This document shows, one piece after another, positions 34,640 through 43,202 of a stretch of DNA of 64,000 bases (position 1 is its first letter; every line of letters starts with the position of its first letter). Location: positions 3,162,001 through 3,226,000 of the forward strand of contig NVQB01000001.1 of the NCBI GenBank assembly GCA_002319075.1. Direction: 5' to 3'. The notes beneath the pieces were generated by a model, which saw only the letters and a program-made list of their open reading frames with translations, did no database searches and had not been told where the DNA came from. Both the position numbers and the translations under genes were made by a program. Source of the DNA: Sphingobacteriaceae bacterium. Lineage in GTDB: Bacteria > Bacteroidota > Bacteroidia > B-17B0 > Aurantibacillaceae.

Positions 34640-35869
34640 ATGCGGACCAATTCTAACTTGATAATTTATTTCGTAGTGATCTCATTTATTATGTCCTGTG
34701 ATGCACAGACAAAGCAGGAAGCAATTTCCGATGCGAAGAGCGCCAATTCGGTTATATCTACGGTTGAATTAGATCCGGAGCTACAGGTAAGTCAGTATAT
34801 TCGTCGTATGCACCGGGATAAAAAGGGAAATCTCTGGTTCGGTACTAACGGAGATGGACTTGCCATGTATAACGGAGACACGCTGGTGTATTTCACGATG
34901 AAAGATGGATTAGGAGGAAGTGCCGTGCGTGGTTTTGTGGAAGATAAAAATGGAGATATATGGTTAGCCACCGACGGCGGGGTTTCAAGGTACAACGTGC
35001 AGCACGCCTCCGGCGCTTGCGTCATGAACAGATGTAAACATGATCTGACACATGAAAGTGAGGAAAAAGAACACGCAAAAGAACGCGCTAAGCTTTTTAC
35101 AAATTTTACAATGATGCACGGATTGGCCAATAACCAGGTTTGGAGCATTCTGCAGGATAAAAAGGGCGATTTTTGGTTTGGTACAGAAAATGGTGTGTCG
35201 CATTACGACCACAAGACTTTTACAAAATTTAAACTGCCTGTCCCTGATCTTAAGAATTTTCCTGACGCTTATCCGAGTCCAGCCCTGGTTAATTATATCT
35301 TCGAAGATAAAGCTGGCGATATTTGGTTTGCTACCAACGGCGGCGGTGTTTACCGCTATGATACCCGTCTTATGGACTCTACAGGACGAGGAGCTTTCTT
35401 AAGTAATTTATCTGAAAAGGATGGACTCTGTAATAATTTTGTACAATGTATTCACCAGGATGAGCAAGGTAATTTTTGGTTCGGAACAAGATTTGGAGGG
35501 ATCTCTTATTATGATGTAAAATCTTTTCCGGTAAATAAAACTTATTTTAATACCTATACTTTAAATTTTAAGGTGCCCGAAGGTTTGAGCAGAAATTTTA
35601 TCTGGACATTTTTCGAAGACAGCAAACAAAGGTTGTGGGTAGGAACTGCGGGCGGCGGAATTTACCGGTATGAAGGAACACCAAATGCAATGGGAGTAAA
35701 ACGGTTTAAAAATTTTAATGAACACGTTGAGTTGCCAAACAGATTTATTCAAAGTTTTATGGAAGACAAAAATGGAACCCTGTGGATTGGATCATCGGGC
35801 GGTTTGTTTCGGTATGACGAAGAGAGAAATCTTTTTATAAACGTCACTAAAAAAGGACCATGGAAATGA
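34640..35869 (+). CDS. Seven-bladed propeller lipoprotein without a kinase
   Basis: A 409-residue lipoprotein (lipobox IMSC, Cys20). Seven repeats of the two-component-regulator-propeller type can be counted: NLWFGTNGDG, DIWLATDGG, DFWFGTENG, DIWFATNGGG, NFWFGTRFGG, RLWVGTAGGG and TLWIGSSGG, each ending in a YxYD/YRYE-like strand. This makes one closed propeller and the chain ends there; there is no Y_Y_Y, membrane helix or kinase. It may be a surface binding protein or a ligand-presenting partner for the kinase encoded divergently. The following gene overlaps it by ten bases. Confidence 0.88.
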   Translation: MRTNSNLIIYFVVISFIMSCDAQTKQEAISDAKSANSVISTVELDPELQVSQYIRRMHRDKKGNLWFGTNGDGLAMYNGDTLVYFTMKDGLGGSAVRGFVEDKNGDIWLATDGGVSRYNVQHASGACVMNRCKHDLTHESEEKEHAKERAKLFTNFTMMHGLANNQVWSILQDKKGDFWFGTENGVSHYDHKTFTKFKLPVPDLKNFPDAYPSPALVNYIFEDKAGDIWFATNGGGVYRYDTRLMDSTGRGAFLSNLSEKDGLCNNFVQCIHQDEQGNFWFGTRFGGISYYDVKSFPVNKTYFNTYTLNFKVPEGLSRNFIWTFFEDSKQRLWVGTAGGGIYRYEGTPNAMGVKRFKNFNEHVELPNRFIQSFMEDKNGTLWIGSSGGLFRYDEERNLFINVTKKGPWK

Positions 35870-36555
35870 TTTGGAATTCTACCAGTTATGTGAAAAAAGC
35901 AGGAGTGTTTTTAATGGCAGTTTCATGCATGGGTTGCGAATATGAATCTGCAAAACCAGACTCTGCTCCGGTAATTTATATTTCAAAAATCGTAGACACC
36001 GCTTATTTAAATACCTTCTATAATTCTGAAACAGTTGAAGTAGAACCCTGCGAAGGAGTTACCGTTACAGGAAAAGTGAACACTTCGAAAATAGGCACTT
36101 ATTACCTTGATCATGATTATACAGATAAGTTTGGAAACAAGTCAGTGACTGTAACCCGAACCGTGCATGTAGTAGAAAACAGTGCTGCGTTTTTAAATGG
36201 ACCTTATCGGGCAGTTTGCACTTGCACGACGGTTAAGGCTTCAGAGAGTTCTGTAGCTGCAGAAAATTACACCGCTTACATTTCTCCCTCTCCTTTGAAA
36301 AATCATTTTGAATTGGTAAATCTGAAAATAGGTCCGGATTTTGTTATTCCTATAACCTCATTGCAGAGAGATAAAATACAGGTAGAGTATTACAGGCATC
36401 AAGGCGGCACAAGTTCGGGTACTGTATCCCTTGCGAAAAACAGCTTTACAATTGAAAGTGAAGTAAATGGGAATTTTCCTGTTACTAAATACCGGTGCAA
36501 AAATGTATTTGTAAAAAGTGATCCTGACGAAAAGAAACGCAGTGTCAAACAATAA
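35860..36555 (+). CDS. Lipoprotein with DUF5011/Ig-like domain
   Basis: A 231-residue protein with a hydrophobic N-terminus and a Cys in MGCEYES that fits a lipobox. Residues about 38-112 form an Ig-like fold: a PVIYISKIVDTAYLN start, VEVEPCEGVTVTGKV, GTYYLDHDYTDKFGNKSVTVTRTVHVV. This is the DUF5011 type found in surface proteins. The C-terminal half (about 115-231) is beta-rich with a CTCTT motif and is unrecognised. It overlaps the propeller gene, so the two products probably act together at the cell envelope. Confidence 0.75.
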   Translation: MEMIWNSTSYVKKAGVFLMAVSCMGCEYESAKPDSAPVIYISKIVDTAYLNTFYNSETVEVEPCEGVTVTGKVNTSKIGTYYLDHDYTDKFGNKSVTVTRTVHVVENSAAFLNGPYRAVCTCTTVKASESSVAAENYTAYISPSPLKNHFELVNLKIGPDFVIPITSLQRDKIQVEYYRHQGGTSSGTVSLAKNSFTIESEVNGNFPVTKYRCKNVFVKSDPDEKKRSVKQ

Positions 36556-36612
36556 AGACTTAAAAAAAATCAAAATAACTTAACAAACTAACGCCCCTTA
36601 AAATTGAAAATT

Positions 36613-37158
36613 ATGAAACTACTTAAACTAGTTCTACTAGCCGCAATGTTTTCAGCGACATCAGCTTTTGTTGTAGTAACAACCGTTATCTGGAAAGCAC
36701 AAAAAGAATATTCGGTAAAAACAGACATGGGGTATTTCAAGGGGCTAGATGCACTTATTTCCTTTGATGAAATCAATCCGGAAAAATCACGGATCGTAGC
36801 TTCCATTGACGCGACTTCCTTTGAAACCGGGAATGGACTTATGAATACACACGCTAAAGATAAAGAAGGCTTGTACACCGAGAGATATCGCCTGATAACT
36901 TTTGTTTCTACTTCTATTAAGAGAATTGAGGGAAGCAGGTATGAGGCTACAGGAAACCTGAGCTTAAAAGGAATTATGAAAGAGATAAAACTGCCTTTTA
37001 CTTTTGACAGTAAGAACAATGTCATGGATCGTTTCCCGATGGTTCCCAAAGGCACTTTCGCAGGTAAAATCGTCATTAATTCCAAAGACTTTAATATTAC
37101 GCGGGACGGCGCTCCTCCCACAGTAGTAATTGATCTGATGATTCCAGTAAAGCAGTAG
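36613..37158 (+). CDS. YceI-family protein
   Basis: The ATG at 36613 is used in place of a TTG nine bases earlier, giving 181 residues. A signal peptide or signal anchor (about 1-24) precedes a YceI-like lipocalin barrel: SVKTDMGYFKGLDALISFDEINPEKSRIVASIDATSFETGN, then the GNLSLKGIMKEIKLPFTF strand pair. YceI proteins bind isoprenoid or other lipophilic molecules in the periplasm and some are linked to stress. It lies 57 bases after the DUF5011 lipoprotein and shares a terminator with the convergent OsmC gene. Confidence 0.88.
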   Translation: MKLLKLVLLAAMFSATSAFVVVTTVIWKAQKEYSVKTDMGYFKGLDALISFDEINPEKSRIVASIDATSFETGNGLMNTHAKDKEGLYTERYRLITFVSTSIKRIEGSRYEATGNLSLKGIMKEIKLPFTFDSKNNVMDRFPMVPKGTFAGKIVINSKDFNITRDGAPPTVVIDLMIPVKQ

Positions 37159-37175
37159 AAAATTTAGTTTACTTA

Positions 37176-37204
37176 AAAAGTCCTTACGGTTTGTAAGGAC
37201 TTTT
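37176..37204. terminator. Bidirectional terminator between YceI and OsmC genes
   Basis: AAAAGTCCTTAC (37176-37187) and GTAAGGACTTTT (37193-37204) form a perfect 12-bp stem with A- and T-tracts on both sides, between convergent genes. Confidence 0.85.
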
Positions 37205-37227
37205 AGTTAACTGGTAAACTAATGGTA

Positions 37228-37647
37228 TTAAGCTACAAGACTTGCTGATAGAGTAATTTCAGCTTTTAGTACTTTAGAAACCGGGCAAATTTCTTTTGCT
37301 TTTTTAGCAGTTGCCTGGAAGACTTCATCTGTAATTCCCGGAACTTTAGCGTTTAACAGAAGATGAATAGTGGTGATGGTACCATCTTCAAAAGTCAATT
37401 TTGCTTCCGTGTTTAAATCCTCCGGCACAAATCCGGCTTCTGATAAGAGGAAGCTGAGTTGCATGGTATAACAACCCGAATGTGCTGCTGCTATTAATTC
37501 TTCAGGATTTGTTCCAACACCATTGTCGAATCTTGTTTTGAATGATAGTTGTGCATTGTCTAAGGTTTTACTTTGCGTAGTGATAAGACCTTTACCTTCC
37601 ATTCCTGTACCTTTCCAGTTTGCTGTTGCGTTTCTTGTGAATTTCAT
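37228..37647 (-). CDS. OsmC-family peroxiredoxin
   Basis: A 139-residue thiol peroxidase of the OsmC type, which reduces organic hydroperoxides. The two catalytic Cys are present: Cys59 in AHSGCYTMQLS and Cys121 in EICPVSKVL. TNPEELIAAAHS is the conserved segment that carries the active-site Glu. The length is normal for OsmC. It is divergent from an OxyR-like regulator across 122 bases, which fits peroxide induction. Confidence 0.94.
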   Translation of the reverse strand: MKFTRNATANWKGTGMEGKGLITTQSKTLDNAQLSFKTRFDNGVGTNPEELIAAAHSGCYTMQLSFLLSEAGFVPEDLNTEAKLTFEDGTITTIHLLLNAKVPGITDEVFQATAKKAKEICPVSKVLKAEITLSASLVA

Positions 37648-37748
37648 AATCTGATGTTTTTAAGTTTTTGTTTTTAAAATAATGCTCGTTTTGATGGTTC
37701 AAAGTTAGAGCGTCAAGGATTATTAATCAAATTAATAAAATTGTATCT

Positions 37749-37767
37749 TTATAAATAATATTTATAA
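37749..37767. promoter_or_regulatory. 19-bp palindrome before oxyR
   Basis: TTATAAATA, A, TATTTATAA: a perfect palindrome ending two bases before the GTG start at 37770. It may be an autoregulatory site for the LysR-type regulator, though AT-only palindromes arise easily. Confidence 0.35.
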
Positions 37768-37769
37768 GT

Positions 37770-38744
37770 GTGACTCTTCAACAACTCAGATACATTGTGG
37801 CCTTAGACGAAGAAAGAAATTTTGCCAGGGCAGCGGAGGCGTGCCTCGTTACACAGCCGGGGCTTACCACTCAATTAAAAAACCTGGAAGAAGAGATTGG
37901 GATTAAATTATTCGATAGGAATAAGGTTCCGCTAACCCCCACTGCGCTGGGAACCGAAATAATCAGGCGTGCAAAAAAAATCCTTCGGGAAGCAGATGAA
38001 ATAAGGGATTTTGTGATTCATGAAAAAGATAAATTAGAAGGAGAAATTAAATTAGGAGTGATTTCCACCTTATCTCCTTATCTGATTCCTTTATTTATTA
38101 AAGCTATGCAGGTGGCCACTCCTAAAATGCACTACATTATAAAAGAAGCAAGCACCGGGCAGCTGATGCAGGATGTAGAGACGGGAGCGCTGGATGTAGC
38201 TCTGATGGCCACTCCCACAGGTAACCCGAATTTGATCGAGCATCCTGTTTTTAAAGAGCCCTTTGTAGCCTATTTAAATGAAGATCATCCTATGGCGAAA
38301 AGCTCCCATTACAAATTACAAGCTAATGATAAAACAGAACTCTTGCTTCTGCAAAGCGAATATTGCTACAATGCACAACTACTCGATATTTGCGGCATTA
38401 AGGATTCCGGAAAAATAAAAGAACAATTCAGTTACGATATTAGTTCTATCGAAACCTTAAAAAATCTGGTACGTGCACAATTAGGATTTGCCATCATTCC
38501 TGAACTCGCTATGATCAATGAAAAGGACACACGTTTGTTTAAACAGTTTAAAGAACCAAAACCAGTGCGCGAAATAAGTCTTGTGGTTTCTGATACCTTC
38601 ACTAAAAAACTGGCATTGGAAAAAATGAGCAAAGCCATTTGGGATTGCCTGCCTTCTTCGCTGCGAAAAGATTTTGCTTATAAAAAGATACGCTGGAACG
38701 ATTCTCCTTATTTTGTGAAGGCTGTGAGTCAGCACCAAAGGTAG
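37770..38744 (+). CDS. oxyR: OxyR-type LysR regulator
   Basis: A 324-residue LysR-family activator starting at GTG. The N-terminal winged HTH (about 1-60) reads TLQQLRYIVALDEERNFARAAEACLVTQPGLTTQLKNLE. In the effector domain two Cys fall at residues 199 and 208 (EYCYNAQLLDICG), the same positions and spacing as the redox Cys pair of E. coli OxyR, which form a disulfide on peroxide exposure. The divergent OsmC peroxiredoxin is a fitting target. The C-terminus, with DSPYFVKAV, is slightly longer than in E. coli OxyR. Confidence 0.92.
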   Translation: MTLQQLRYIVALDEERNFARAAEACLVTQPGLTTQLKNLEEEIGIKLFDRNKVPLTPTALGTEIIRRAKKILREADEIRDFVIHEKDKLEGEIKLGVISTLSPYLIPLFIKAMQVATPKMHYIIKEASTGQLMQDVETGALDVALMATPTGNPNLIEHPVFKEPFVAYLNEDHPMAKSSHYKLQANDKTELLLLQSEYCYNAQLLDICGIKDSGKIKEQFSYDISSIETLKNLVRAQLGFAIIPELAMINEKDTRLFKQFKEPKPVREISLVVSDTFTKKLALEKMSKAIWDCLPSSLRKDFAYKKIRWNDSPYFVKAVSQHQR

Positions 38745-38834
38745 TTAAACCGTCTACTCATGGTTTTAAGTTGCAGATTATGGTTTTTGAGCAGTGAATG
38801 CAGTTTAAATTTTTTTGTAAACAATATTTTTAAA

Positions 38835-39176
38835 TCAAATAACCGTTCTGTGATGTTTCGCCCAACTTATCATTTCTCCAAGCAGCGGCCAAAGGGTTTT
38901 ACAATACTCAGTTACTTCATATTCAATGCGAACGGGGATATCATCGTAAACCTTTCTTGTTACCAATTTATTTAATTCTAGTTCTTTCAGTTCCTTGGAA
39001 AGCATCCTGAAAGTAATATTGGGTACACTTTTTGCAATCTCCCGATAACGCGTGTGGCCTGTACTCAATGATACGATGATGGGCACTTTCCATTTTCCAT
39101 TTAGAACATAAAGTGTATCCTGGATATATTTTATATCTGTTCCACAATTAAAATTACATACATACTTCTTTTTCAT
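38835..39176 (-). CDS. HxlR-family transcriptional regulator
   Basis: The ATG at 39176 is chosen (113 residues); an upstream in-frame TTG at 39200 would start inside the palindrome. HxlR winged helix: TLYVLNGKWKVPIIVSLSTGHTRYREIAKSVPNITFRMLSKELKELELNKLVTRKVYD. An N-terminal pair of Cys (Cys6 and Cys10 in YVCNFNCGTDIKY) precedes the fold and may sense redox state. The gene is divergent from an SDR oxidoreductase, repeating the layout at 1.0-2.3 kb, although the two HxlR proteins are clearly different in sequence. Confidence 0.92.
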   Translation of the reverse strand: MKKKYVCNFNCGTDIKYIQDTLYVLNGKWKVPIIVSLSTGHTRYREIAKSVPNITFRMLSKELKELELNKLVTRKVYDDIPVRIEYEVTEYCKTLWPLLGEMISWAKHHRTVI

Positions 39177-39199
39177 TTGCTGTCTTGTTAATTTTTCCA

Positions 39200-39240
39200 A
39201 ATGCTATACTATAGTATACTGCACACAAAAGTATAGCATT
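39200..39240. promoter_or_regulatory. Nested palindromes in the HxlR/SDR intergenic region
   Basis: AATGCTATACT (39200-39210) and AGTATAGCATT (39230-39240) form a perfect 11-bp inverted repeat with a 19-base spacer. Inside it, TATACTATAGTATA (39205-39218) is a perfect 14-bp palindrome. A probable -7 element, TACCTTTG, lies at 39248-39255. Two dimer sites for the HxlR protein, covering the SDR promoter, would explain the layout. Confidence 0.65.
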
Positions 39241-39272
39241 GGCGGTATACCTTTGACAAAAAATATATAAAA

Positions 39273-40022
39273 ATGCAAAAATTAAAAAATAAAGTGGCGG
39301 TAATTACCGGAGGTAATAGTGGCATTGGCCTGTCAACAGCAATCTTATTCGCCGAGCAAGGCGCCAAAGTGGCTATAACAGGGCGAAACAAAACCTCTAT
39401 TGAAGAAGCTGTAAAAATCATCGGACATGATGCAATTGGAATTCCGAGTGACGTATTGGAGTTAAAGAATATTACAAGAGCATACGAAGAGGTACAAAGT
39501 AAATTTGGTAAAATAGATGTGCTTATTGTAAATGCTGGTATGGCGCATCAAATTCCTTTGGTAGATTTTACAGAAGAACAATTCGATCAGACTAGCGCTG
39601 TCAATTTTAAAGGGGTTTTCTTTTCTGTTCAGCTAGCTTTACCGTATTTAAATGATGGCGCATCTATAGTTTTAACTTCGAGCGCCGTGAATGAAAAAGG
39701 TTTTGCAAATGGTGCAGCCTACTCTGCGACGAAAGCAGCAGTGAGATCTTTGGCAAGAACTTTTTCTACCGAATTGCTGCCTAGGAGTATTCGTGTGAAC
39801 GTATTGTCTCCCGGAGCTATTGATACACCATTCTTCGGAAGAAGTGGAGCGTCAACAGAAGTTGTAAATGGGATCAAGGATTACATGACTACAATTATTC
39901 CGGCAAAACGTTTAGGCGCCTCTCGGGAAGTAGCAGAAGGATTTCTTTACCTGGCTTCAGATAGCTCTAAATATATGCTAGGTTCGGAATTGGTTATGGA
40001 CGGTGGCGTGAAAACGCTCTGA
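39273..40022 (+). CDS. SDR-family oxidoreductase
   Basis: A classical SDR of 249 residues: nucleotide-binding TGGNSGIG at 12-19, NAG at 87-89, catalytic Tyr150 and Lys154 in YSATK, and a C-terminal LGSELVMDGGVKTL. TGRNK after the second strand suggests NADP(H). It is divergent from the HxlR gene and probably repressed by it. About 36 percent similar in layout to the SDR at 1557, but the sequence identity by eye is modest. Substrate unknown. Confidence 0.9.
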   Translation: MQKLKNKVAVITGGNSGIGLSTAILFAEQGAKVAITGRNKTSIEEAVKIIGHDAIGIPSDVLELKNITRAYEEVQSKFGKIDVLIVNAGMAHQIPLVDFTEEQFDQTSAVNFKGVFFSVQLALPYLNDGASIVLTSSAVNEKGFANGAAYSATKAAVRSLARTFSTELLPRSIRVNVLSPGAIDTPFFGRSGASTEVVNGIKDYMTTIIPAKRLGASREVAEGFLYLASDSSKYMLGSELVMDGGVKTL

Positions 40023-40070
40023 TGCTTAAATTTCAATTTCCAGCAATTTTTAGGTGCTCGTAATGATTTT

Positions 40071-40086
40071 TTTGCCAAATGGCAAA
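40071..40086. promoter_or_regulatory. Inverted repeat upstream of the SDR-Crp operon
   Basis: TTTGCC, AAAT, GGCAAA: a 6-4-6 inverted repeat 58 bases before the SDR start at 40144. Crp/Fnr-family proteins bind symmetric sites of this size, and a Crp/Fnr-type regulator is the second gene of this operon, so autoregulation is possible. Confidence 0.4.
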
Positions 40087-40143
40087 TGCTAATATTTTTT
40101 ATTGAAGCAACTTTGTCTCATGAATAATTTTAAGAATTAAAGG

Positions 40144-40956
40144 ATGGCAAAAACAGTTTTAGTAACAGGAGCTTCGGCAGGCATAGGTAAAGCAACGGCA
40201 ATTCATTTGGCGCAAAACGGTTACAAGGTTTACGGTGTTGCGCGCCGGGTAGAAAAAATGCGGGACTTAAATTCGCACGGCGTAAGAACGATTGCGTTGG
40301 ACGTAACCAACGACGAAAACCTTACAGCGTGTGTAGATCAAATTAGCTCCGAGGTCGGCGGGATTGATATACTTGTCAATTGTGCGGGCCTCGGTTCTTA
40401 TGGTGCATTAGAAGATGTGCCCATGCAAGAGGCAAGAAATCAAATGGAGATAAATCTTTTTGGTGTTGCGCGTTTGATACAGCTTGTCTTGCCAGGCATG
40501 AGAAAGAAGAGGTATGGAAAAATAGTGAATATATCTTCTGTAGGTGGCAAAGTTGGATTACCTTTGGGTTCATGGTACCACGCCAGTAAATTTGCTATAG
40601 AAGGAATGAGTGATTGTCTTCGTAATGAAGTAAGGGATCTTGGAATTGACGTGATTGTTATTGAGCCGGGTGGCACTAAGTCAGAAATGATAGATATTGG
40701 ATCAAAAGATATGCTGCGGGTTTCGGGAAACACAGTTTATAAAAATCTTAGTAGAAGCATGGATAAACTGTATGCTGAGATGGCAAAAAATGCTGTTGAA
40801 CCTCTGGTGATAGCAAAACTTATACAAAAAGGCATTGAAGCAAAAAATCCCAAAACGCGGTATGTTGGCGGCGCCATGGCAAAGCCTATGTTGTTTATGC
40901 GGAAATTGTTATCCGATAAAATGTTCGACAAGTTGCTGATGAGTCAAATGAAATAA
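40144..40956 (+). CDS. SDR-family oxidoreductase
   Basis: A 270-residue SDR: TGASAGIG at 8-15, NCAG at 79-82 (Cys replacing the usual Asn), catalytic Tyr145 and Lys149 in YHASK. VARR after the second strand suggests NADP(H). The extended C-terminus (LIQKGIEAKNPKTRYVGGAMAKPM) fits the oxidoreductases close to 17-beta-HSD/DltE-like SDRs. The next gene, a Crp/Fnr regulator, begins five bases after its stop, so the two form an operon. Confidence 0.9.
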   Translation: MAKTVLVTGASAGIGKATAIHLAQNGYKVYGVARRVEKMRDLNSHGVRTIALDVTNDENLTACVDQISSEVGGIDILVNCAGLGSYGALEDVPMQEARNQMEINLFGVARLIQLVLPGMRKKRYGKIVNISSVGGKVGLPLGSWYHASKFAIEGMSDCLRNEVRDLGIDVIVIEPGGTKSEMIDIGSKDMLRVSGNTVYKNLSRSMDKLYAEMAKNAVEPLVIAKLIQKGIEAKNPKTRYVGGAMAKPMLFMRKLLSDKMFDKLLMSQMK

Positions 40957-40961
40957 CAAGT

Positions 40962-41528
40962 ATGGAAAAATTAATCAATTATTTGTTACGCTTTGGGAAT
41001 CTGAACCAACAACAGGTAGACTTCATTAAAAGCAAAGTGGTAAGCAAAGAAATAAAAAAGGACGCCTACTACCACGAAGCTGGAAAAATTCCCAGGGAGG
41101 TTATTTTTCTAACCGAAGGAATTATGCGGGTTTGCTATTATAACAACAAGGGCGACGAGGTGACCAAGTATTTTATGGAAGAAGATAATTTTGTAGCAGA
41201 CATTAACAGCTACAATCAAAACATTCCTTCCACGGAATATGTACAGGCGATTACGGATTGTGCCTATCTTTCTTTTTCAAAAGAGGTGATGGAGGAGCTT
41301 TCGATGACCATTATAGAATGGGATACAATCATTGCAAAAATTACCGCGAAAGCATTAGCTGAAAAAGTGAACAAAATCAGTCACATGATGACAGAAGATG
41401 CAAAGGAACGTTACCTTTCTTTTCTTGTAAAATTTCCTTCACTTGCTAATCGCATACCACTTTCTTACCTCGCTTCCTACTTAGGGATAACACAATCTTC
41501 TTTAAGCAGAATTAGAAAAAACATTTAA
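40962..41528 (+). CDS. Crp/Fnr-family transcriptional regulator
   Basis: A 188-residue protein with a cyclic-nucleotide-binding beta-roll (about 15-115; DAYYHEAGKIPREVIFLTEGIMRVCYYNNKGDEVTKYF) and a short C-terminal HTH (IPLSYLASYLGITQSSLSRIRKNI). The phosphate-binding arginine motif of true CRP is not apparent, as in many Bacteroidota members, so the ligand is uncertain. It is co-transcribed with the SDR upstream. Confidence 0.9.
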   Translation: MEKLINYLLRFGNLNQQQVDFIKSKVVSKEIKKDAYYHEAGKIPREVIFLTEGIMRVCYYNNKGDEVTKYFMEEDNFVADINSYNQNIPSTEYVQAITDCAYLSFSKEVMEELSMTIIEWDTIIAKITAKALAEKVNKISHMMTEDAKERYLSFLVKFPSLANRIPLSYLASYLGITQSSLSRIRKNI

Positions 41529-41641
41529 CAGGGTGTGCCGATACGCAATTGGTGTTTAACTTAACAAGTTTTTACACCTGTCTGGAGTGTTTTTAAGAAG
41601 TATTTCTTACTTTTAAATACACGCTTTTATTCGTAACACAC

Positions 41642-42148
41642 ATGCAAAAAATAGTAAGTTTTTTTTCGGTTTTTCTTTTGGCTTTTAACCTTAACGCGCA
41701 GCACGATACTTCTAAAGCGGGTCTGACCTGGTATACAGACCTAATGAAGGCAAATGAAATTTCGGTAGCAAGCAATAAACCTTTGTTTGCTTTTTTTACT
41801 GGAAGCGACTGGTGTGTGTGGTGTCACAGATTGCAGGCAAACGTTTTTGCGAAGCCTGAATTTATTAAATGGGCAAAGGAAAATGTGGTGTTGGTTGAAT
41901 TGGATTTTCCGCGTGGCAAGACATTGAGTCCGGAGTTAACGCAGCAAAATGCGAGTTTGCAGCAAACCTTCCAGGTACAGGGATATCCTACCGTATGGAT
42001 GTTTTTTTTACATAAGAAAAAAGATGTGCAGGGTTTTGACATAGAAGCGTTGGGCAGTTTGGGCTATCCTCAGGCTGAACCCGGTAAAGAACAAATTAAA
42101 TTCATCAGTGATGGAAATGCCCTCTTAAAAAAAAGAGCGGCTAAATAA
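41642..42148 (+). CDS. Secreted thioredoxin-like protein
   Basis: A 168-residue protein with a signal peptide ending at NAQ (residue 20). The thioredoxin fold contains a CVWC active site (Cys58/Cys61) in GSDWCVWCHRLQANVF and the cis-Pro loop in QGYPTVWMF. The DWCVWCH motif and the EFIKWAKENVVLVELDFPRG segment match the thioredoxin_7/DUF255-like group, seen in periplasmic reductases. It stands alone. Confidence 0.9.
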   Translation: MQKIVSFFSVFLLAFNLNAQHDTSKAGLTWYTDLMKANEISVASNKPLFAFFTGSDWCVWCHRLQANVFAKPEFIKWAKENVVLVELDFPRGKTLSPELTQQNASLQQTFQVQGYPTVWMFFLHKKKDVQGFDIEALGSLGYPQAEPGKEQIKFISDGNALLKKRAAK

Positions 42149-42335
42149 CTTTAAGCTTAAAAATACTTCTCTGCATTCCCATTTTTCATTCTCCTGTTTT
42201 AACGCAATTTAGCTGTCTTTGCGGTATTTGCGCGGGTATCTCAAAGTATACCATCTTCTAACAGTGCTTCGGAAGCGCTAACTTTGATGAACCAAATAAC
42301 CAGGGAGCATTTAATCTCTGTAGAATGGACAAACA

Positions 42336-43202
42336 ATGAAAAGAAAATTAATCAGTATAGAATCTCCTGCCGCAGAACCGGGTTTCCTCGGCAAGGGACA
42401 TACAGCACGCGCCGTGCTCAATGGAAATTTCGCGCAAAGTGATCCTTTTATTTTATTAATGGATGACATGTTAGATAAACAGGATGGTGAACCCGCCGGC
42501 GGTCCGCACCCACATGCAGGATTTGAAACCGTTTCACTTTTATTAGAAGGCACTATGGGTGATTCGCGTCACATGCTGAAAGATGGCGATCTGCAATTAA
42601 TGACGGCCGGTAGTGGCATAGTGCATTCAGAAACAATCGACACAAAAAAGAAAATGCGTTTATTGCAATTGTGGATCAGTCTTCCAAAAAAAGACAGGTG
42701 GACAACGCCACGTGTTCAGGATCTTTCGTTTGAAAGAGCACCTTTTTTAGATGAAAACGGAACTAAGATCCGACTTTACAGCGGTTCGTTTGCAGGACTT
42801 ACTTCTCCGGTTAAAAATTATGCGAATTTTATTTTGGCCGATATTCACCTGGATGCCGGAAGTACTCTGCTGAAAGAACTACCTGCTTCTTACAATGCTT
42901 TTTTATATGTGATTGATGGAAGTTTGAAAGTAGGAGAGGAAAATAAACTTTTAAAGGAATCGCAAACGGGTTGGCTAAATACTTTTTCCACGCAAGGAAC
43001 AAGCGAGTTGATTTTAAATGGAGGGGAAAAAGGCGCCCGCGTTATTTTATATGCCGGTGAACCAACAGGTGACCAGATTGTTTCTTACGGACCATTCATT
43101 GGTGATACGCAAGAGGATATTCGCCGTCTTTATAAAGACTACAGAGAAAATAAGATGAAACACATCTCTTCGGTTTCTAACGAACAGATCTTTAGTTTTT
43201 AA
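42336..43202 (+). CDS. Pirin-family protein
   Basis: A 288-residue bicupin. The metal-binding His of the N-terminal cupin are visible in GGPHPHAGFETVS and AGSGIVHSE, followed by the pirin core LQLWISLPKKDRWTTPRVQDL. The C-terminal cupin (about 175-265) lacks metal ligands, as usual. Bacterial pirins include quercetin 2,3-dioxygenases and redox sensors, but most are uncharacterised. No partner gene is adjacent. Confidence 0.92.
   Translation: MKRKLISIESPAAEPGFLGKGHTARAVLNGNFAQSDPFILLMDDMLDKQDGEPAGGPHPHAGFETVSLLLEGTMGDSRHMLKDGDLQLMTAGSGIVHSETIDTKKKMRLLQLWISLPKKDRWTTPRVQDLSFERAPFLDENGTKIRLYSGSFAGLTSPVKNYANFILADIHLDAGSTLLKELPASYNAFLYVIDGSLKVGEENKLLKESQTGWLNTFSTQGTSELILNGGEKGARVILYAGEPTGDQIVSYGPFIGDTQEDIRRLYKDYRENKMKHISSVSNEQIFSF

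Noticed and set aside
36588..37121. Minus-strand 177-codon frame opposite YceI
   Set aside because: Fully antisense to a well-supported gene; composition is not that of a separate protein.
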